Source: Halomicrobium salinisoli (GTDB taxonomy: Archaea; Halobacteriota; Halobacteria; Halobacteriales; Haloarculaceae). Taken from it: 64,000 bases of DNA. Shown piece by piece: positions 17,032 to 25,979 of the stretch. The translations under genes and the position numbers were made by a program. Each line of letters starts with the position of its first letter. The first letter of the stretch is position 1. The DNA lies in contig NZ_CP084463.1 in NCBI RefSeq assembly GCF_020405185.1, positions 2,852,001 to 2,916,000 of the forward strand, written 5' to 3'. Below the pieces are notes generated by a model. It was not told the DNA's origin. It did no database searches and saw only the letters and a list, made by a program, of their open reading frames with translations.

Positions 17032-17400
17032 ATGATCGACGACTACCACAGGGCGTTTCGGCTGTACAATGTCGCGTACCTCGGTCTGTGGACGGTCCTC
17101 GGTGGCCTGCTCTTCCTGGCGTTTCTCGTCGTGCCCGGACTCGCGGGCGTGGAAGCGGCCGTTCTCGTGGGCGTCGTCGCGCTCGTCCAGCTGATACCGG
17201 CGCTGCTCGGCCTGGCGGGTGATCGGTGGAACTCGGCGGCCCTGCTGGGCCACGCGCAGAAGGGGTACACGATACTGCTCGCGATCGGTATCGTCGGGAT
17301 GGTCGGTACCGGCAGCGTCAGCGGACTGGTCGGCAGCGTCGTCGCGGGCGTCGGAAGCGTGCTCGGGTGGAAAGTGCGGTACCAGCGGACGCCGGCGTAG
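17032..17400 (+). CDS. Four-helix membrane protein of unknown function
   Basis: The 122-aa protein has four hydrophobic segments, including LWTVLGGLLFLAFLVVPGLA and ILLAIGIVGMVGTGSV. No family is recognised. The AT-rich stretch at about 16930-16975 probably holds the promoter. An in-frame ATG at 16993 would add 13 basic residues. It is convergent with srp54, whose stop lies 3 nt away. Confidence 0.65.
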   Translation: MIDDYHRAFRLYNVAYLGLWTVLGGLLFLAFLVVPGLAGVEAAVLVGVVALVQLIPALLGLAGDRWNSAALLGHAQKGYTILLAIGIVGMVGTGSVSGLVGSVVAGVGSVLGWKVRYQRTPA

Positions 17401-17403
17401 CGA

Positions 17404-18825
17404 TCAGTCCCCGAAGGGACCGCCGCCACCGCCGCCGAGGCCGCCCATGCCACCGCCACCGCCGCCGGGGCCGCCGCCACCGCCCTGCATCTGCTGCATC
17501 ATCCGCTCCATGTCGCCGTCGCCCATGCCCTGGAACTGCTTGAGCATCTGCTCCATCTGGCGGTGCTGCTGGAGCAGTTCGCGCACCCGCTCCTCGGGCT
17601 TGCCCGAGCCCTTCGCGATGCGCTCGGTGCGGCTCTGGCCGACGACGCGGGGGTTCTCCAGTTCTTCCTCGGTCATCGAGTCCATGACGACCTCGAAGTC
17701 GCGCATCCGCTCCTGGGTGACGTCCATCGCGTCGTCGGGCAGCTGGTCCATCAGCCCGCCGCCGAGGCCCGGGATCATGTCGAGCACCTGGTCGAGCGGG
17801 CCCATGTTGTTCATCGCCTCCATCTGCTTGCGCATGTCGTTGAGGGTGAACTGCCCCTCCAGCATGTCCTCGGGGTCCCACTCGCCCTCCTCCTCGTCCT
17901 GGGTCTCGTGCATCGCCCGCTCGACCCGCTCGGTGAGCTGCTTGAGGTCGCCCATGCCGAGCAGGCGGGAGATGAACCCCGAGGGCTCGAAGCGCTCGAT
18001 GTCCTTGACCGTCTCCCCGGTGCCCAGGAAGGCGATGGTGGAGTCGGTCTGGTCGACGGCCGCCAGCGCGCCCCCACCCTTCGCCGTCCCGTCGAGCTTG
18101 GTGATGGCGACGCCGTCGATGCCGATGGCCTCCTCGAACTCCTGGGCCTGGTCCTTCGCGGACTGGCCCATCGCCGCGTCGATCACCAGCAGGTTCCGGT
18201 CCGGGTTCACCGCCGCGCCGATGCGCTCGATCTGCTCGATCAGCTCCTCGTTGAGGCCGTCCCGGCCCGCCGTGTCCACGATGCGGACGTCGGCGTCGCT
18301 CGTCTCCTCCAGGCCGCGCTCGGCGATGGCCACCGGGTCGTCCTCGTCGGGGTCGCCGTAGAAGTCCACCTCGGCGTTCTCGGCCATCTGCTTGGACTGG
18401 TCGTAGGCGCCCGGCCGGTCCGTGTCGGTCTGGATGATCGCCGGCCGCAGCCCCTTCGTGGAGAACCACCAGGCCATCTTCGCCGCCGTCGTCGTCTTCC
18501 CCGACCCGTACAGGCCCGCCAGCATGATCGTCTGGTCCTCGAGGGGGATATCGGTGGACTCGCCGACGAGGTCCACGAGCTCCTCGTAGACGATGCGCAG
18601 CACCCAGTCGCGGGGCGTCGTCCCCCCGGGCGGTTCCTCCTCGAGGGCGCGCGTCTCGATGTTGTCCGACAGCTCCTGGACGAGGCCGACGTCGACGTCG
18701 GCCTGGAGCAGCGACCGCTGGATCTCCCGGACGACGTCCTCGACGTCCTCCTCGGAGATGCGGGACTTCCCCCTGAGGTCGTCGAGCGTCCCCCGGAGAG
18801 AGCTCCCGAGATCGTCGAGTACCAT
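17404..18825 (-). CDS. srp54: Signal recognition particle 54-kDa GTPase
   Basis: A 473-aa SRP54 that binds signal sequences and 7S RNA and pairs with FtsY for co-translational targeting. The N domain is residues 1-85, the G domain about 86-300 ([33 protein letters not shown]), and the methionine-rich M domain 320-430 ([27 protein letters not shown]). The tail is a Gly/Met run after about residue 440, common in haloarchaea. Its receptor gene ftsY lies about 13 kb away in the ribosomal operon. Confidence 0.97.
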   Translation of the reverse strand: MVLDDLGSSLRGTLDDLRGKSRISEEDVEDVVREIQRSLLQADVDVGLVQELSDNIETRALEEEPPGGTTPRDWVLRIVYEELVDLVGESTDIPLEDQTIMLAGLYGSGKTTTAAKMAWWFSTKGLRPAIIQTDTDRPGAYDQSKQMAENAEVDFYGDPDEDDPVAIAERGLEETSDADVRIVDTAGRDGLNEELIEQIERIGAAVNPDRNLLVIDAAMGQSAKDQAQEFEEAIGIDGVAITKLDGTAKGGGALAAVDQTDSTIAFLGTGETVKDIERFEPSGFISRLLGMGDLKQLTERVERAMHETQDEEEGEWDPEDMLEGQFTLNDMRKQMEAMNNMGPLDQVLDMIPGLGGGLMDQLPDDAMDVTQERMRDFEVVMDSMTEEELENPRVVGQSRTERIAKGSGKPEERVRELLQQHRQMEQMLKQFQGMGDGDMERMMQQMQGGGGGPGGGGGGMGGLGGGGGGPFGD

Positions 18826-18901
18826 TGTTACTGCCGGCTACGCGACCGGATCGGTAAAGCCTTGTCGTCGGTGGGCGCGCCTCGCACGCTCGTCTGGCGC
18901 C

Positions 18902-18920
18902 AATTAGCCGACTAATTTAA
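18902..18920 (+). promoter_or_regulatory. Inverted repeat overlapping the vapB TATA box
   Basis: AATTAG-CCGA-CTAATT (18902-18917) is a perfect 6-bp dyad. It runs into CTAATTTAA (18912-18920), a TATA box 26-34 nt before the antitoxin ATG at 18946. The overlap fits autorepression by the VapB-VapC complex; this is inferred from how such operons usually work. Confidence 0.55.
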
Positions 18921-18945
18921 TTGCGATCACCTCGTAGTCACAGTC

Positions 18946-19194
18946 ATGTCCAACAGCGTCGAAGACGAGACGACCGTCAACGACAGCTACTCGGTGACAG
19001 TCCCCGCGAGCGTGCGAAGCGAGGCCGACCTGGAGGCCGGCGACAGGCTCCGATGGCGCGTCGACGAGGACGGTGACCTTCACGTCGAGGTCGTGAAGCG
19101 GCGCCGCGGTGCGTTCTCGGAGCTCGATCCGGTCGAACTTGACGAGGAGACGAACGCGGCCGAGGACCACGACACCGTCGCCGGCGAGTACTGA
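18946..19194 (+). CDS. vapB: AbrB/SpoVT-type antitoxin (VapB-like)
   Basis: The 82-aa protein has an N-terminal swapped-hairpin AbrB domain (SYSVTVPASVRSEADLEAGDRLRWRV, residues 14-39) and an acidic C-terminal tail likely to wrap the toxin. It overlaps the PIN gene by one nucleotide (TGATG junction). It would bind its own operator at 18902-18920. Confidence 0.85.
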   Translation: MSNSVEDETTVNDSYSVTVPASVRSEADLEAGDRLRWRVDEDGDLHVEVVKRRRGAFSELDPVELDEETNAAEDHDTVAGEY

Positions 19195-19622
19195 TGGCGA
19201 CGGCACTGATCGACTCGAACGTCCTGATCGGCGCGCGGGTCGCTACGGATCAGCACCACGAGACCGGCCACGCGATAGCGACCGGGATTGACGGGGGATC
19301 GCTCCCGACCGGCCGGATACCCGACGACGTCCTGTCGGAGGTACTCAACTACCTCCACACGAGAGCCGGTAACAAAGTCGCCGTCGAAACGCTGGACGCG
19401 ATCCAGGCGAGCGTGGACTTCGAGGTTGACGGGACGACCAAGACCGACTTCGACGCCGGTCGATCGCTGTTCCGCCAGTACGATGGGCTATCGTTCACCG
19501 ACGCCGTCATCGCGGCCTACATGCGTCGGACTGGGATCGACTACCTCTACAGCTTCGACGACGACTTCGACGCCGTTGACGGGGTCACCCGGCTAGATAC
19601 GGCGACGAACCCGTTCGCCTGA
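19194..19622 (+). CDS. vapC: PIN-domain ribonuclease toxin (VapC-like)
   Basis: The 142-aa PIN protein has acidic active-site positions in ALIDSNVLIGA (D7), a central Glu in VLSEVLNYL and the pair LSFTDAVIAAYM (about D102) and YLYSFDDDFD (about D120-122). The set of four acids needed for Mg2+-dependent RNA cleavage therefore looks intact. It is coupled to the antitoxin; RNA target unknown. Confidence 0.87.
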   Translation: MATALIDSNVLIGARVATDQHHETGHAIATGIDGGSLPTGRIPDDVLSEVLNYLHTRAGNKVAVETLDAIQASVDFEVDGTTKTDFDAGRSLFRQYDGLSFTDAVIAAYMRRTGIDYLYSFDDDFDAVDGVTRLDTATNPFA

Positions 19623-19701
19623 GACAACTATCTTCGCGGGCCACGTTATCGAGCCTCTTCCGCCCGGTACGGACAAGTGGGACGTGGGCCACGCGTCCGA
19701 C

Positions 19702-20790
19702 ATGGATTCGTTCGACTCGGTCGACGCCGAAACGATACTCGGTGGTCGGAGCGACTGGATCGACGCCGACCTCGCGGGGCGGCTCGCCGAACACCCGCTC
19801 GACGGCGTCGAGACGGAGTTCCCCCACTGGATCGGCGCCGTCGACTCGCCCGAGGCGTTCGACCGGCCCAGCGATCGGCATCCGGTGTTCTACGGCTGCT
19901 ACGACTGGCACTCCGCCGTGCACAGCCACTGGTGTCTGGTCAGGCTGCTCAGGCTGTTCGACGACCACCCCGACGAATCCCGGATCCGGGAGTGCGTCGG
20001 CGAGCGGCTGACGGCCGAGAACGTGGGGCGCGAACTCGAGCGCTTCGAGGAGAATCCGACCTTCGAGAAGCCGTACGGCTGGGCCTGGCTCATGCGGCTG
20101 GCGGCGGAGCTATACCTCTGGGACGATCCCGTGGCCGACGAGTGGCGAACGACGCTCCGACCGCTCGAATCCCGGATCGTCGACCTCGTCGAGTCGGAGT
20201 TCCTCACCGACGAGCGGCCCTTCCGGGTCGGCACCCACGAGAACACCGCGTTCGCGCTCGCAGGCGTCGTCGACTACGCTCGGGTGACGGGAGATGGCGA
20301 CCTCGCGGCCGCCGCCGGCGAGCGGGCGCGGGCGTTCTACCTCGAGGACAGCGACTACCCCGTCGAGTACGAGCCGCTGGGCTGGGACTTCCTGTCGCCG
20401 GCGCTGACGGAGGCCGACCTCGTGCGCCGCGTCCTCGACCCCGGCGAGTTCGCCGGCTGGCTCGACGGCTTCCTGCCCGACGTCCGAGCAGAGCCGTACG
20501 ACGCCGTCCTCGATCCGGTCGCGGTCGAGCCCGACTCCGACGAAGGGGTCGAGTACCACCTGATCGGGCTGAACCTCTCGCGGGCGTGGTGCCTGGCCGG
20601 CGTCGCGGACGCGCTGGCCGACCACCGTGACGCCGAGGCGCTGGAGCGGAGCGCCGAGCGACACGCCCGCCGGGGCGTCCGGCAGGCCTTCACCGACGAC
20701 TACGCGGGCGCCCACTGGCTGTCCTCGTTCGCCGTCTACCTGCTGACCAGAGATGAGGGCGGCATCGCGCCGGCGGAGAGCCGCGCGTAG
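19702..20790 (+). CDS. DUF2891 family protein
   Basis: A 362-aa protein matching DUF2891: FYGCYDWHSAVHSHWCLVRLLRLF, then LTAENV, FEKPYGWAWLMRLAAELYLW, THENTAFALAGVVDYARV and EPLGWDFLSPALTEADLVRRVL. The alpha-helical repeats and conserved Trp/His/Asp resemble (alpha/alpha)6-barrel carbohydrate enzymes, but no activity is established. A GTG start at 19684 would add six residues. It lies beside the dockerin genes on the opposite strand. Confidence 0.88.
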   Translation: MDSFDSVDAETILGGRSDWIDADLAGRLAEHPLDGVETEFPHWIGAVDSPEAFDRPSDRHPVFYGCYDWHSAVHSHWCLVRLLRLFDDHPDESRIRECVGERLTAENVGRELERFEENPTFEKPYGWAWLMRLAAELYLWDDPVADEWRTTLRPLESRIVDLVESEFLTDERPFRVGTHENTAFALAGVVDYARVTGDGDLAAAAGERARAFYLEDSDYPVEYEPLGWDFLSPALTEADLVRRVLDPGEFAGWLDGFLPDVRAEPYDAVLDPVAVEPDSDEGVEYHLIGLNLSRAWCLAGVADALADHRDAEALERSAERHARRGVRQAFTDDYAGAHWLSSFAVYLLTRDEGGIAPAESRA

Positions 20791-20818
20791 CGACGGCGGC
20801 GACGGTCGGCCCCGGCGC

Positions 20819-22513
20819 TCAGACCTGCTGGAAGAGATCCACCAGGTCGGCGTAGTCGATCTCGCCGTTGCCGTTGTAGTCGTAGTACTCGACCTGGTCC
20901 TGCAGCTCCTCCATGTTCTCGAAGTAGTCGACGACATCGGAGTAATCCACCTCGCCGTTGCCGTTGATGTCCTCGTACAGGCCGTCGTCGTCGGGATCGG
21001 TCGCCCCCTCCGGCCACCTCCGTCCGGAGTCGCGCTCGACGGTCACGGCGAACTCGTAGGTCGACGTGGCGCCGCAGTCGTTGGTGTACGTCGCGGTGTA
21101 GGTGGCAGTCTCGTCGGGCGAGACGGTCACCTCGCGGCTGCTCGCCGAGAGCCTGGGCCCGCTCCACGACCAGGAGCCACCTTCGGTCGGCTGGGGACCG
21201 AACTCCACCTGCGCGCCCGCGTCGACGGTCGCCTCGCCCGCGTTCTGCCACTCGCCGCCGTCGACCCGGAGGTAGGGGTCGATCGGCGTCGGCTCGCAGG
21301 TCCCGCCGTCGGGGTCGTCGCTGCACTCGTAGCTGTTGCCCGAGACGGTCGTGGAGTCGGCGTAGACGTCGACGGCGCCGCTGGCGTTGTCGCAGAAGGC
21401 GTTGTTCCTGATCGCGTTGCTCTCGGTCCCGGGGCCGGTCTCGCGGACGCCCCACGCGCCGCTCTCGCGGATCTCGACGTTCTCGACGGTGACGTTCCGG
21501 GTGTGGGGATGATCCTCGGAGCTCCGGGAGTCGATGCGGACGCCGGAGCCGCCGGTGCCGACGATGGCGCCGCCGCCGATGGTGACGTCGCGGCTGTCCT
21601 GGATCAGGTTGCCGCCGTTGTCCTCGAGGTGGACCTCCTCGATCGTGATCCCCTCACTGCCGGAGACGGTGAAGACGCCGCGGCCGCAGGCGACCGCGTC
21701 GACCCGCTCGACGGTGACGTTCGGGCCGGCGTCGTTGGCGCAGCGGAAGCCGGCGTAGCCGCCGCCCTCGTCGGCCCGCGTGGCGTCGACGTGCTCGACC
21801 GTGGCGTCGGCGGTGTTGTTGAGCAGGAGCCCGCACCCGCCGGTGTCGGTCGTCCGCACCGTCCCGACGTCGATGCCCTCGACGCCGTAGGTCTCGACGC
21901 CGTGGGAGCCGGTGCCGGCGACCTCGACCGTCCCGATCTCGACGTTCGTCGTGGTCTCGGGCGTCCCGTCGTTGTAGCCGTCGTCGATGCGGATCCCGAT
22001 CCCCGAGTCGACGTCCATCGTGACGTCGTCGATCACGACGTCGTCGGCTCGACGGATCCGCATCCCCATGGCGGGGCTGCCCTCGAGGTCGTAGCCGCGG
22101 ATCGTAATCGACTCCGCTCGGTCGGCGTACAGCGGGATCACGCCGTCGGCCGTGATCGTCCCGTTGAACTCCAGCGCGACGTTGCTCGGCAGCGTGATTC
22201 GCTCGCTCACTCGCCCGGAGGCGTCGACGACGATCCGCTCTCTGCTCGACCGGCCCGGCGAGAGCCGGCCGAGCGCGAAGTCGATCGCGGACGCCAGGTC
22301 GCTGCTGCGGTAGGATCCGTCGATCCCGGAGAGGGTGTACTCGTCGCCCGTCTCCGTGATCCGCGCGGCGACGGGCGTCTGGCTCGCCGCCGTCCCCACC
22401 GTTCCGGTCGCGACGGCCGCGCCCGCGAGTTCGAGCGCACGGCGCCGGGTGAACGTCGGTCCGGCTCGCTGACGACTCTGGTCTCCCCCACCGCGTTCTC
22501 CCCTATCCACCAT
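20819..22513 (-). CDS. Secreted right-handed beta-helix protein with type I dockerin
   Basis: The 564-aa precursor has a Tat-type signal near residues 22-45 (TRRRALELAGAAVATG). Residues about 60-400 form a parallel beta-helix of repeated turns (VTIEEVHLEDNGG, VTVENVEIRESGAWGVRE), as in pectate lyases and other polysaccharide lyases. A PKD-like segment follows (WSWSGPRLSASSREVTVSPDETATYTATY, cited as separate strands), then a dockerin from about residue 510 with two calcium loops: DDDGLYEDINGNGEVDYSDVV and YDYNGNGEIDYADLVDLF. The substrate is unknown. The start at 22513 omits 13 unlikely upstream residues. Confidence 0.85.
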   Translation of the reverse strand: MVDRGERGGGDQSRQRAGPTFTRRRALELAGAAVATGTVGTAASQTPVAARITETGDEYTLSGIDGSYRSSDLASAIDFALGRLSPGRSSRERIVVDASGRVSERITLPSNVALEFNGTITADGVIPLYADRAESITIRGYDLEGSPAMGMRIRRADDVVIDDVTMDVDSGIGIRIDDGYNDGTPETTTNVEIGTVEVAGTGSHGVETYGVEGIDVGTVRTTDTGGCGLLLNNTADATVEHVDATRADEGGGYAGFRCANDAGPNVTVERVDAVACGRGVFTVSGSEGITIEEVHLEDNGGNLIQDSRDVTIGGGAIVGTGGSGVRIDSRSSEDHPHTRNVTVENVEIRESGAWGVRETGPGTESNAIRNNAFCDNASGAVDVYADSTTVSGNSYECSDDPDGGTCEPTPIDPYLRVDGGEWQNAGEATVDAGAQVEFGPQPTEGGSWSWSGPRLSASSREVTVSPDETATYTATYTNDCGATSTYEFAVTVERDSGRRWPEGATDPDDDGLYEDINGNGEVDYSDVVDYFENMEELQDQVEYYDYNGNGEIDYADLVDLFQQV

Positions 22514-22602
22514 AATTTTGCATGATAGTGACTGCGTATTGAATGTTTGCACCGGCCCGAGCGGGCGCCTGAAGGGGGTCAGGGACCGCCCGACGGGCGC
22601 CG

Positions 22603-24474
22603 TCAGTCGACCTGCGTGAACAGGTCGACCACGTCGGCGTAGTCGATCTGGTCGTTCCCGTTGTAGTCGTAGTACTCGACGTTGCGCTGGATGCCGTCCC
22701 TCTCCATCTCGCCGAAGTACTCGACGACGTCGTCGTAGTCGACCTCGCCGTTGCCGTTGAGGTCCTCGTACAGGCCGTCGTCGTCCGGGTCGGTCGCACC
22801 GTCGGGCCAGTCCGGCCCGGACGAGACGACCGTCAGGGTCGCGCTCCGCGTCGAGATGGAGATCTCGTCGCCGGCGTTGCCGTCCAGATTCGAGACGTCG
22901 ACGCCGACGTCCGTCTCGCCGTCGGACTGCCCCGCCAGCGTCACCGTCGCCAGTTCGACCTCGGTCGCGCCCTCGGAGACGCTCTGGCTGAGGTCGGCAC
23001 CGCTGATGACGGCCGTCGAGCCGTCGTCGCTGGGCGCGGGCTCGCTGCCGATGGAACTCACGTCACCGCCCACGGCCGCGCTCTCGATGGTCGCCACCGA
23101 CGTGTCCGACACGCTGACTGTCAGGTCGAACCCGGAGACGCCCCCGGGGGCCTCCGACAACAGCACCGACGCGGTCCTCTCGTGGCCCGGGACGAGATTC
23201 GCCGGCGGCATCACGACCGAGACGGTCGCCCCGGAGGTGCCGTCGTCCGTCGTCGCCGCGACGGTGGCCGGATCGGACTCGTTGCCCGCGCTGTCGACCG
23301 CTACCACCGACACCTCGTACTCCGTGCCCGAATCGAGCCCGTCGACGGTCGCTTCGGTCGTGCCCGCGGGGACGGTCGTCTCGTTGCCGGCGACAGAGAC
23401 GACGTACTCGGCCAGCCCCGAACCACCGGCGTCGCTGGCCGCGCTCCAGGCGACCGTCACCGACGACTCCGAGGTGGTCACCGACAGGTTCGACGGCGAT
23501 GAGGGGGCCGTCGCGTCCCCGGTACTCCCGCCGCCGAGCTTGTCGTAGACGACGTCGAAGTAGTCCGACTCCGTATAGGACGACGCACTGCAGTCGTCGC
23601 CCCAGTACGGGTCGGCCATGTTCATCGGATCGTCGGAGCCGTCGCCGTTCCAGGCCCAGCCGATCACCGGCCACCCGAGTTCCTTCGCGTAGTCGACGAT
23701 GGCCGACCAGTCGGCGCCGGTGCTGTTGGCGTAGTTGCCGAACTCCCCGATCATGCAGGGATAGTCGGTCTCGTCCATCGCGTCGAGGTCCTCGGGGACC
23801 AGCGACTGCCCCGTCGTCGCGTTGTAGGCGCTGGGGTAGACGTGCGCCGAGAGGATCAGGTCGTCGTCGTCGATCATCTCGGCGGCGTCGGCCAGCCGGT
23901 AGGTGCCCTGCCCCCATCCCGGTGCGTCGCAGACGATCGGTCCGTCGTAGCTCGTCCCCTCCCGGACCGTGCTGATCGCCTCGTCGTACGCCGAGGCGTA
24001 CTCGTCGGCCGTGACCTCGTGGTTGCCCCACTCGTTCATCATGTTGACGACGACGTCGGTGTCCCGCGAGAGGGTCTCGTAGTGCTCGACCCAGAACTCC
24101 GCGGCGTTCTGCAGCGCCGACGCGTCGGCCGAGCCGTTGTCCGGGTAGTGGTGGTACGTCGCGACGACGTGCTTGCCGTTCTCGCCCGCCTCGTCGATCC
24201 AGCGCTTGGCGTCCTCGACGGTCGTCGCCACCTCGCCGAACGAGAACGGCTCGATCTCGATCCGGACCGTGTCGATGTCCGGGTACTGGTTCATCAGCTC
24301 CCAGCCAAGTTCCTGGTCGCCGCTGCAGAAGTACGACGGCTGCAGGTTCACGCCGTCGCCGAACGATGCGCCCTCGGCCGAAGCGGTCGCGCCGGTCGCT
24401 GCCACGCCGGCACCGGCTATCGCCCCCGCCGCGGTCGTCCGTAGCAGATCGCGTCGCGTGTACGTGTGTTCCAT
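22603..24474 (-). CDS. Secreted GH5-like hydrolase with FN3, cohesin-like and dockerin domains
   Basis: The 623-aa precursor has a Tat signal TRRDLLRTTAAGAIAG (residues 6-21). Residues 38-315 are a GH5-type TIM barrel with acid/base E148 in MMNEWGN and nucleophile E244 in MIGEFGN; the late WAWNGDG resembles beta-mannanases. FN3 spans 325-412, a cohesin-like beta domain 416-552 (VVMPPANLVPGHERTASVLL, SGFDLTVSVSD), and a dockerin 560-623. Both catalytic glutamates are present, so it is probably active on cellulose or mannan. It shares strand and domain type with the beta-helix gene 89 nt downstream. Confidence 0.87.
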   Translation of the reverse strand: MEHTYTRRDLLRTTAAGAIAGAGVAATGATASAEGASFGDGVNLQPSYFCSGDQELGWELMNQYPDIDTVRIEIEPFSFGEVATTVEDAKRWIDEAGENGKHVVATYHHYPDNGSADASALQNAAEFWVEHYETLSRDTDVVVNMMNEWGNHEVTADEYASAYDEAISTVREGTSYDGPIVCDAPGWGQGTYRLADAAEMIDDDDLILSAHVYPSAYNATTGQSLVPEDLDAMDETDYPCMIGEFGNYANSTGADWSAIVDYAKELGWPVIGWAWNGDGSDDPMNMADPYWGDDCSASSYTESDYFDVVYDKLGGGSTGDATAPSSPSNLSVTTSESSVTVAWSAASDAGGSGLAEYVVSVAGNETTVPAGTTEATVDGLDSGTEYEVSVVAVDSAGNESDPATVAATTDDGTSGATVSVVMPPANLVPGHERTASVLLSEAPGGVSGFDLTVSVSDTSVATIESAAVGGDVSSIGSEPAPSDDGSTAVISGADLSQSVSEGATEVELATVTLAGQSDGETDVGVDVSNLDGNAGDEISISTRSATLTVVSSGPDWPDGATDPDDDGLYEDLNGNGEVDYDDVVEYFGEMERDGIQRNVEYYDYNGNDQIDYADVVDLFTQVD

Positions 24475-24497
24475 TGGAAACTCCCCCGACGAGAATA

Positions 24498-24516
24498 TAT
24501 CACCTTCGAATTGATA
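24498..24516 (-). promoter_or_regulatory. Promoter and TATCA/TGATA dyad of the GH5 gene
   Basis: TATCA (24498-24502) and TGATA (24512-24516) form a 5-bp dyad with a 9-nt spacer. It overlaps the AT-rich GATATATTC box about 25 nt upstream of the GH5 start on the minus strand. It could be an operator for carbohydrate-responsive control; no matching site was confirmed at the other dockerin genes. Confidence 0.4.
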
Positions 24517-24632
24517 AAATCTACTGTTTATGATTCGTATCGATCGGCGGTGATCGGCCCTGATCGATTCGGTGCCGTTGGAGGAGCGCTGCCGGTCCGA
24601 ATCGTTTTCGGCCGGGCGAACGAGGCCCGATC

Positions 24633-25037
24633 ATGGGCTACCACCGCGTCGATCCGGATTCGCTGGCACCCACCGAGGACTATCCGTGCGACCGCCGCGG
24701 CGTCTCGGACGCGACCGACTGCTCGGTCCTGCACCTCGCGCGCTACGAGATGGCGCCCGGCGAGCGGCTTCCGCGGACCTACCACTACCACGCCCAGCGC
24801 GAGGAGGCGTTCTACGTCCTGCGCGGGCGGCTCCACGTCGAGACCCCCGAGGGCGAGTACGAGGTGCCCGCCGGCGAGGTCTTCGTCGCCGAACCGGAGA
24901 GCCCCCACCGGGCGTACAACCCCGACGACGCCGACGAACCGGTCGCCGTCGTCGGCACCGGCGCCCCCCGGACGGACCCGGCGCTCGCGTACGACCCCGG
25001 GGAGGCGGCGGAGAACGAACGCGACGGCGGGGACTGA
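24633..25037 (+). CDS. Cupin-domain protein
   Basis: The 134-aa single-domain cupin has metal-binding motif 1 in HYHAQREEAFYVLRGRLHV (two His and a Glu) and motif 2 in ESPHRAYN. The barrel spans about residues 35-115. Small cupins like this bind a metal or sugar and may be isomerases or sensors; the function is not assignable. It sits between the GH5 gene and KDPG aldolase. Confidence 0.85.
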   Translation: MGYHRVDPDSLAPTEDYPCDRRGVSDATDCSVLHLARYEMAPGERLPRTYHYHAQREEAFYVLRGRLHVETPEGEYEVPAGEVFVAEPESPHRAYNPDDADEPVAVVGTGAPRTDPALAYDPGEAAENERDGGD

Positions 25038-25100
25038 ACGCCGTCGGGCCGCGGACCGAGACTGGTACTCTTTTTGCCTCTCCCGCGCGCAGGAGGCCAC

Positions 25101-25748
25101 ATGAGTAAACAGGATATTCAGGAGCGCATCGTCGAGAGCGGCGTCACCGCAGTCCTTCGGGGTATCGACGAAGACGACATCGTCCCCGCGGCGACGGCGA
25201 TCCACGAGGGCGGCGTCACCGCGCTGGAGGTCACCGCCGACGGCAAGCGCGCCAGCGAGAAAATCGCGGCCATCGACCGCGAACTCGCTGACACCGACGC
25301 CGTCGTCGGCGCCGGCACGGTCATGGACGCCGCGGCCGCCCGCAACGTCATCGAGGCCGGCGCGCAGTTCGTCCTCGCGCCGAACCTCAACGAGGACGTG
25401 ATCGAGGTCTGCAACCGCGCGGGGGTCCTCTGCGTCCCCGGCGTGATGACGCCGACCGAGGCCGACCGCGCGATGGCCGCCGGCGCGGACATGCTGAAGA
25501 TGTTCCCCGCGTCGACGGTCGGTCCGGATCACATCGGTGCGATCCAGGGCCCGCTGGGCGACGTACCGATCATGCCGACCGGCGGCGTCTCGACCGACAA
25601 CGTCGCCGACTACTTCGAGGCCGGCGCCGTCGCGGTGGGCGCGGGCTCCGCGCTCGTCGACTACGACGCCATCGAGCGGGAGGACTGGGACGGCGTCCGC
25701 GAGTCCGCCGCGGCGTTCGTCGCGGCCGTCGAGGACGCGCGGGCCTGA
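25101..25748 (+). CDS. 2-keto-3-deoxy-6-phosphogluconate aldolase (Eda type)
   Basis: The 215-aa class I aldolase cleaves KDPG (or KHG) to pyruvate and glyceraldehyde 3-phosphate in the Entner-Doudoroff pathway. Family features: GVTAVLRG near residue 15, GVTALEVTADG, GAGTVMDAAAARNVIEAGAQFVLAPN, and the Schiff-base lysine region MLKMFPASTVGPDHI, then MPTGGVSTDN. A strong AGGAGG lies 5 nt before the ATG, which decides this start over one 27 nt upstream. It is monocistronic. Confidence 0.93.
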   Translation: MSKQDIQERIVESGVTAVLRGIDEDDIVPAATAIHEGGVTALEVTADGKRASEKIAAIDRELADTDAVVGAGTVMDAAAARNVIEAGAQFVLAPNLNEDVIEVCNRAGVLCVPGVMTPTEADRAMAAGADMLKMFPASTVGPDHIGAIQGPLGDVPIMPTGGVSTDNVADYFEAGAVAVGAGSALVDYDAIEREDWDGVRESAAAFVAAVEDARA

Positions 25749-25866
25749 AGCCGCGAACCGTCCGTCCCCGTCTCCGAACGTCCGTCGCCGGTAGCGTCCG
25801 CTCTCTGAGCGAGTCCGCCGACAGAAGGGGCGGCCATTCCGTACAGATTTTTCGATAAATAGTTCT

Positions 25867-25927
25867 CCTATCTAAACCTATATCGGCATTTCTGCGATAC
25901 AGTACTAGCTATACTAGGATAGATAGG
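25867..25927 (+). promoter_or_regulatory. AT-rich promoter bounded by an 8-bp inverted repeat
   Basis: CCTATCTA (25867-25874) and TAGATAGG (25920-25927) are perfect inverted repeats 45 nt apart. They enclose an AT-rich segment with CCTATATCGG and the ACTAGCTATACTAG near-palindrome. It lies 53-113 nt before the CBS gene start at 25980. It looks like a promoter with operator sites; the regulator is unknown. Confidence 0.45.
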
Positions 25928-25979
25928 ACGTATGCCCAAACAGTTTATGAGCCGTCGACTCTCCACATCAGACAGCCAC

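Noticed and set aside
25101..25748. Assignment as the haloarchaeal DHDPS-type KDG/KDPG aldolase
   Set aside because: Length (215 aa) and motifs match the bacterial Eda family, not the roughly 300-aa dihydrodipicolinate synthase-like aldolase.
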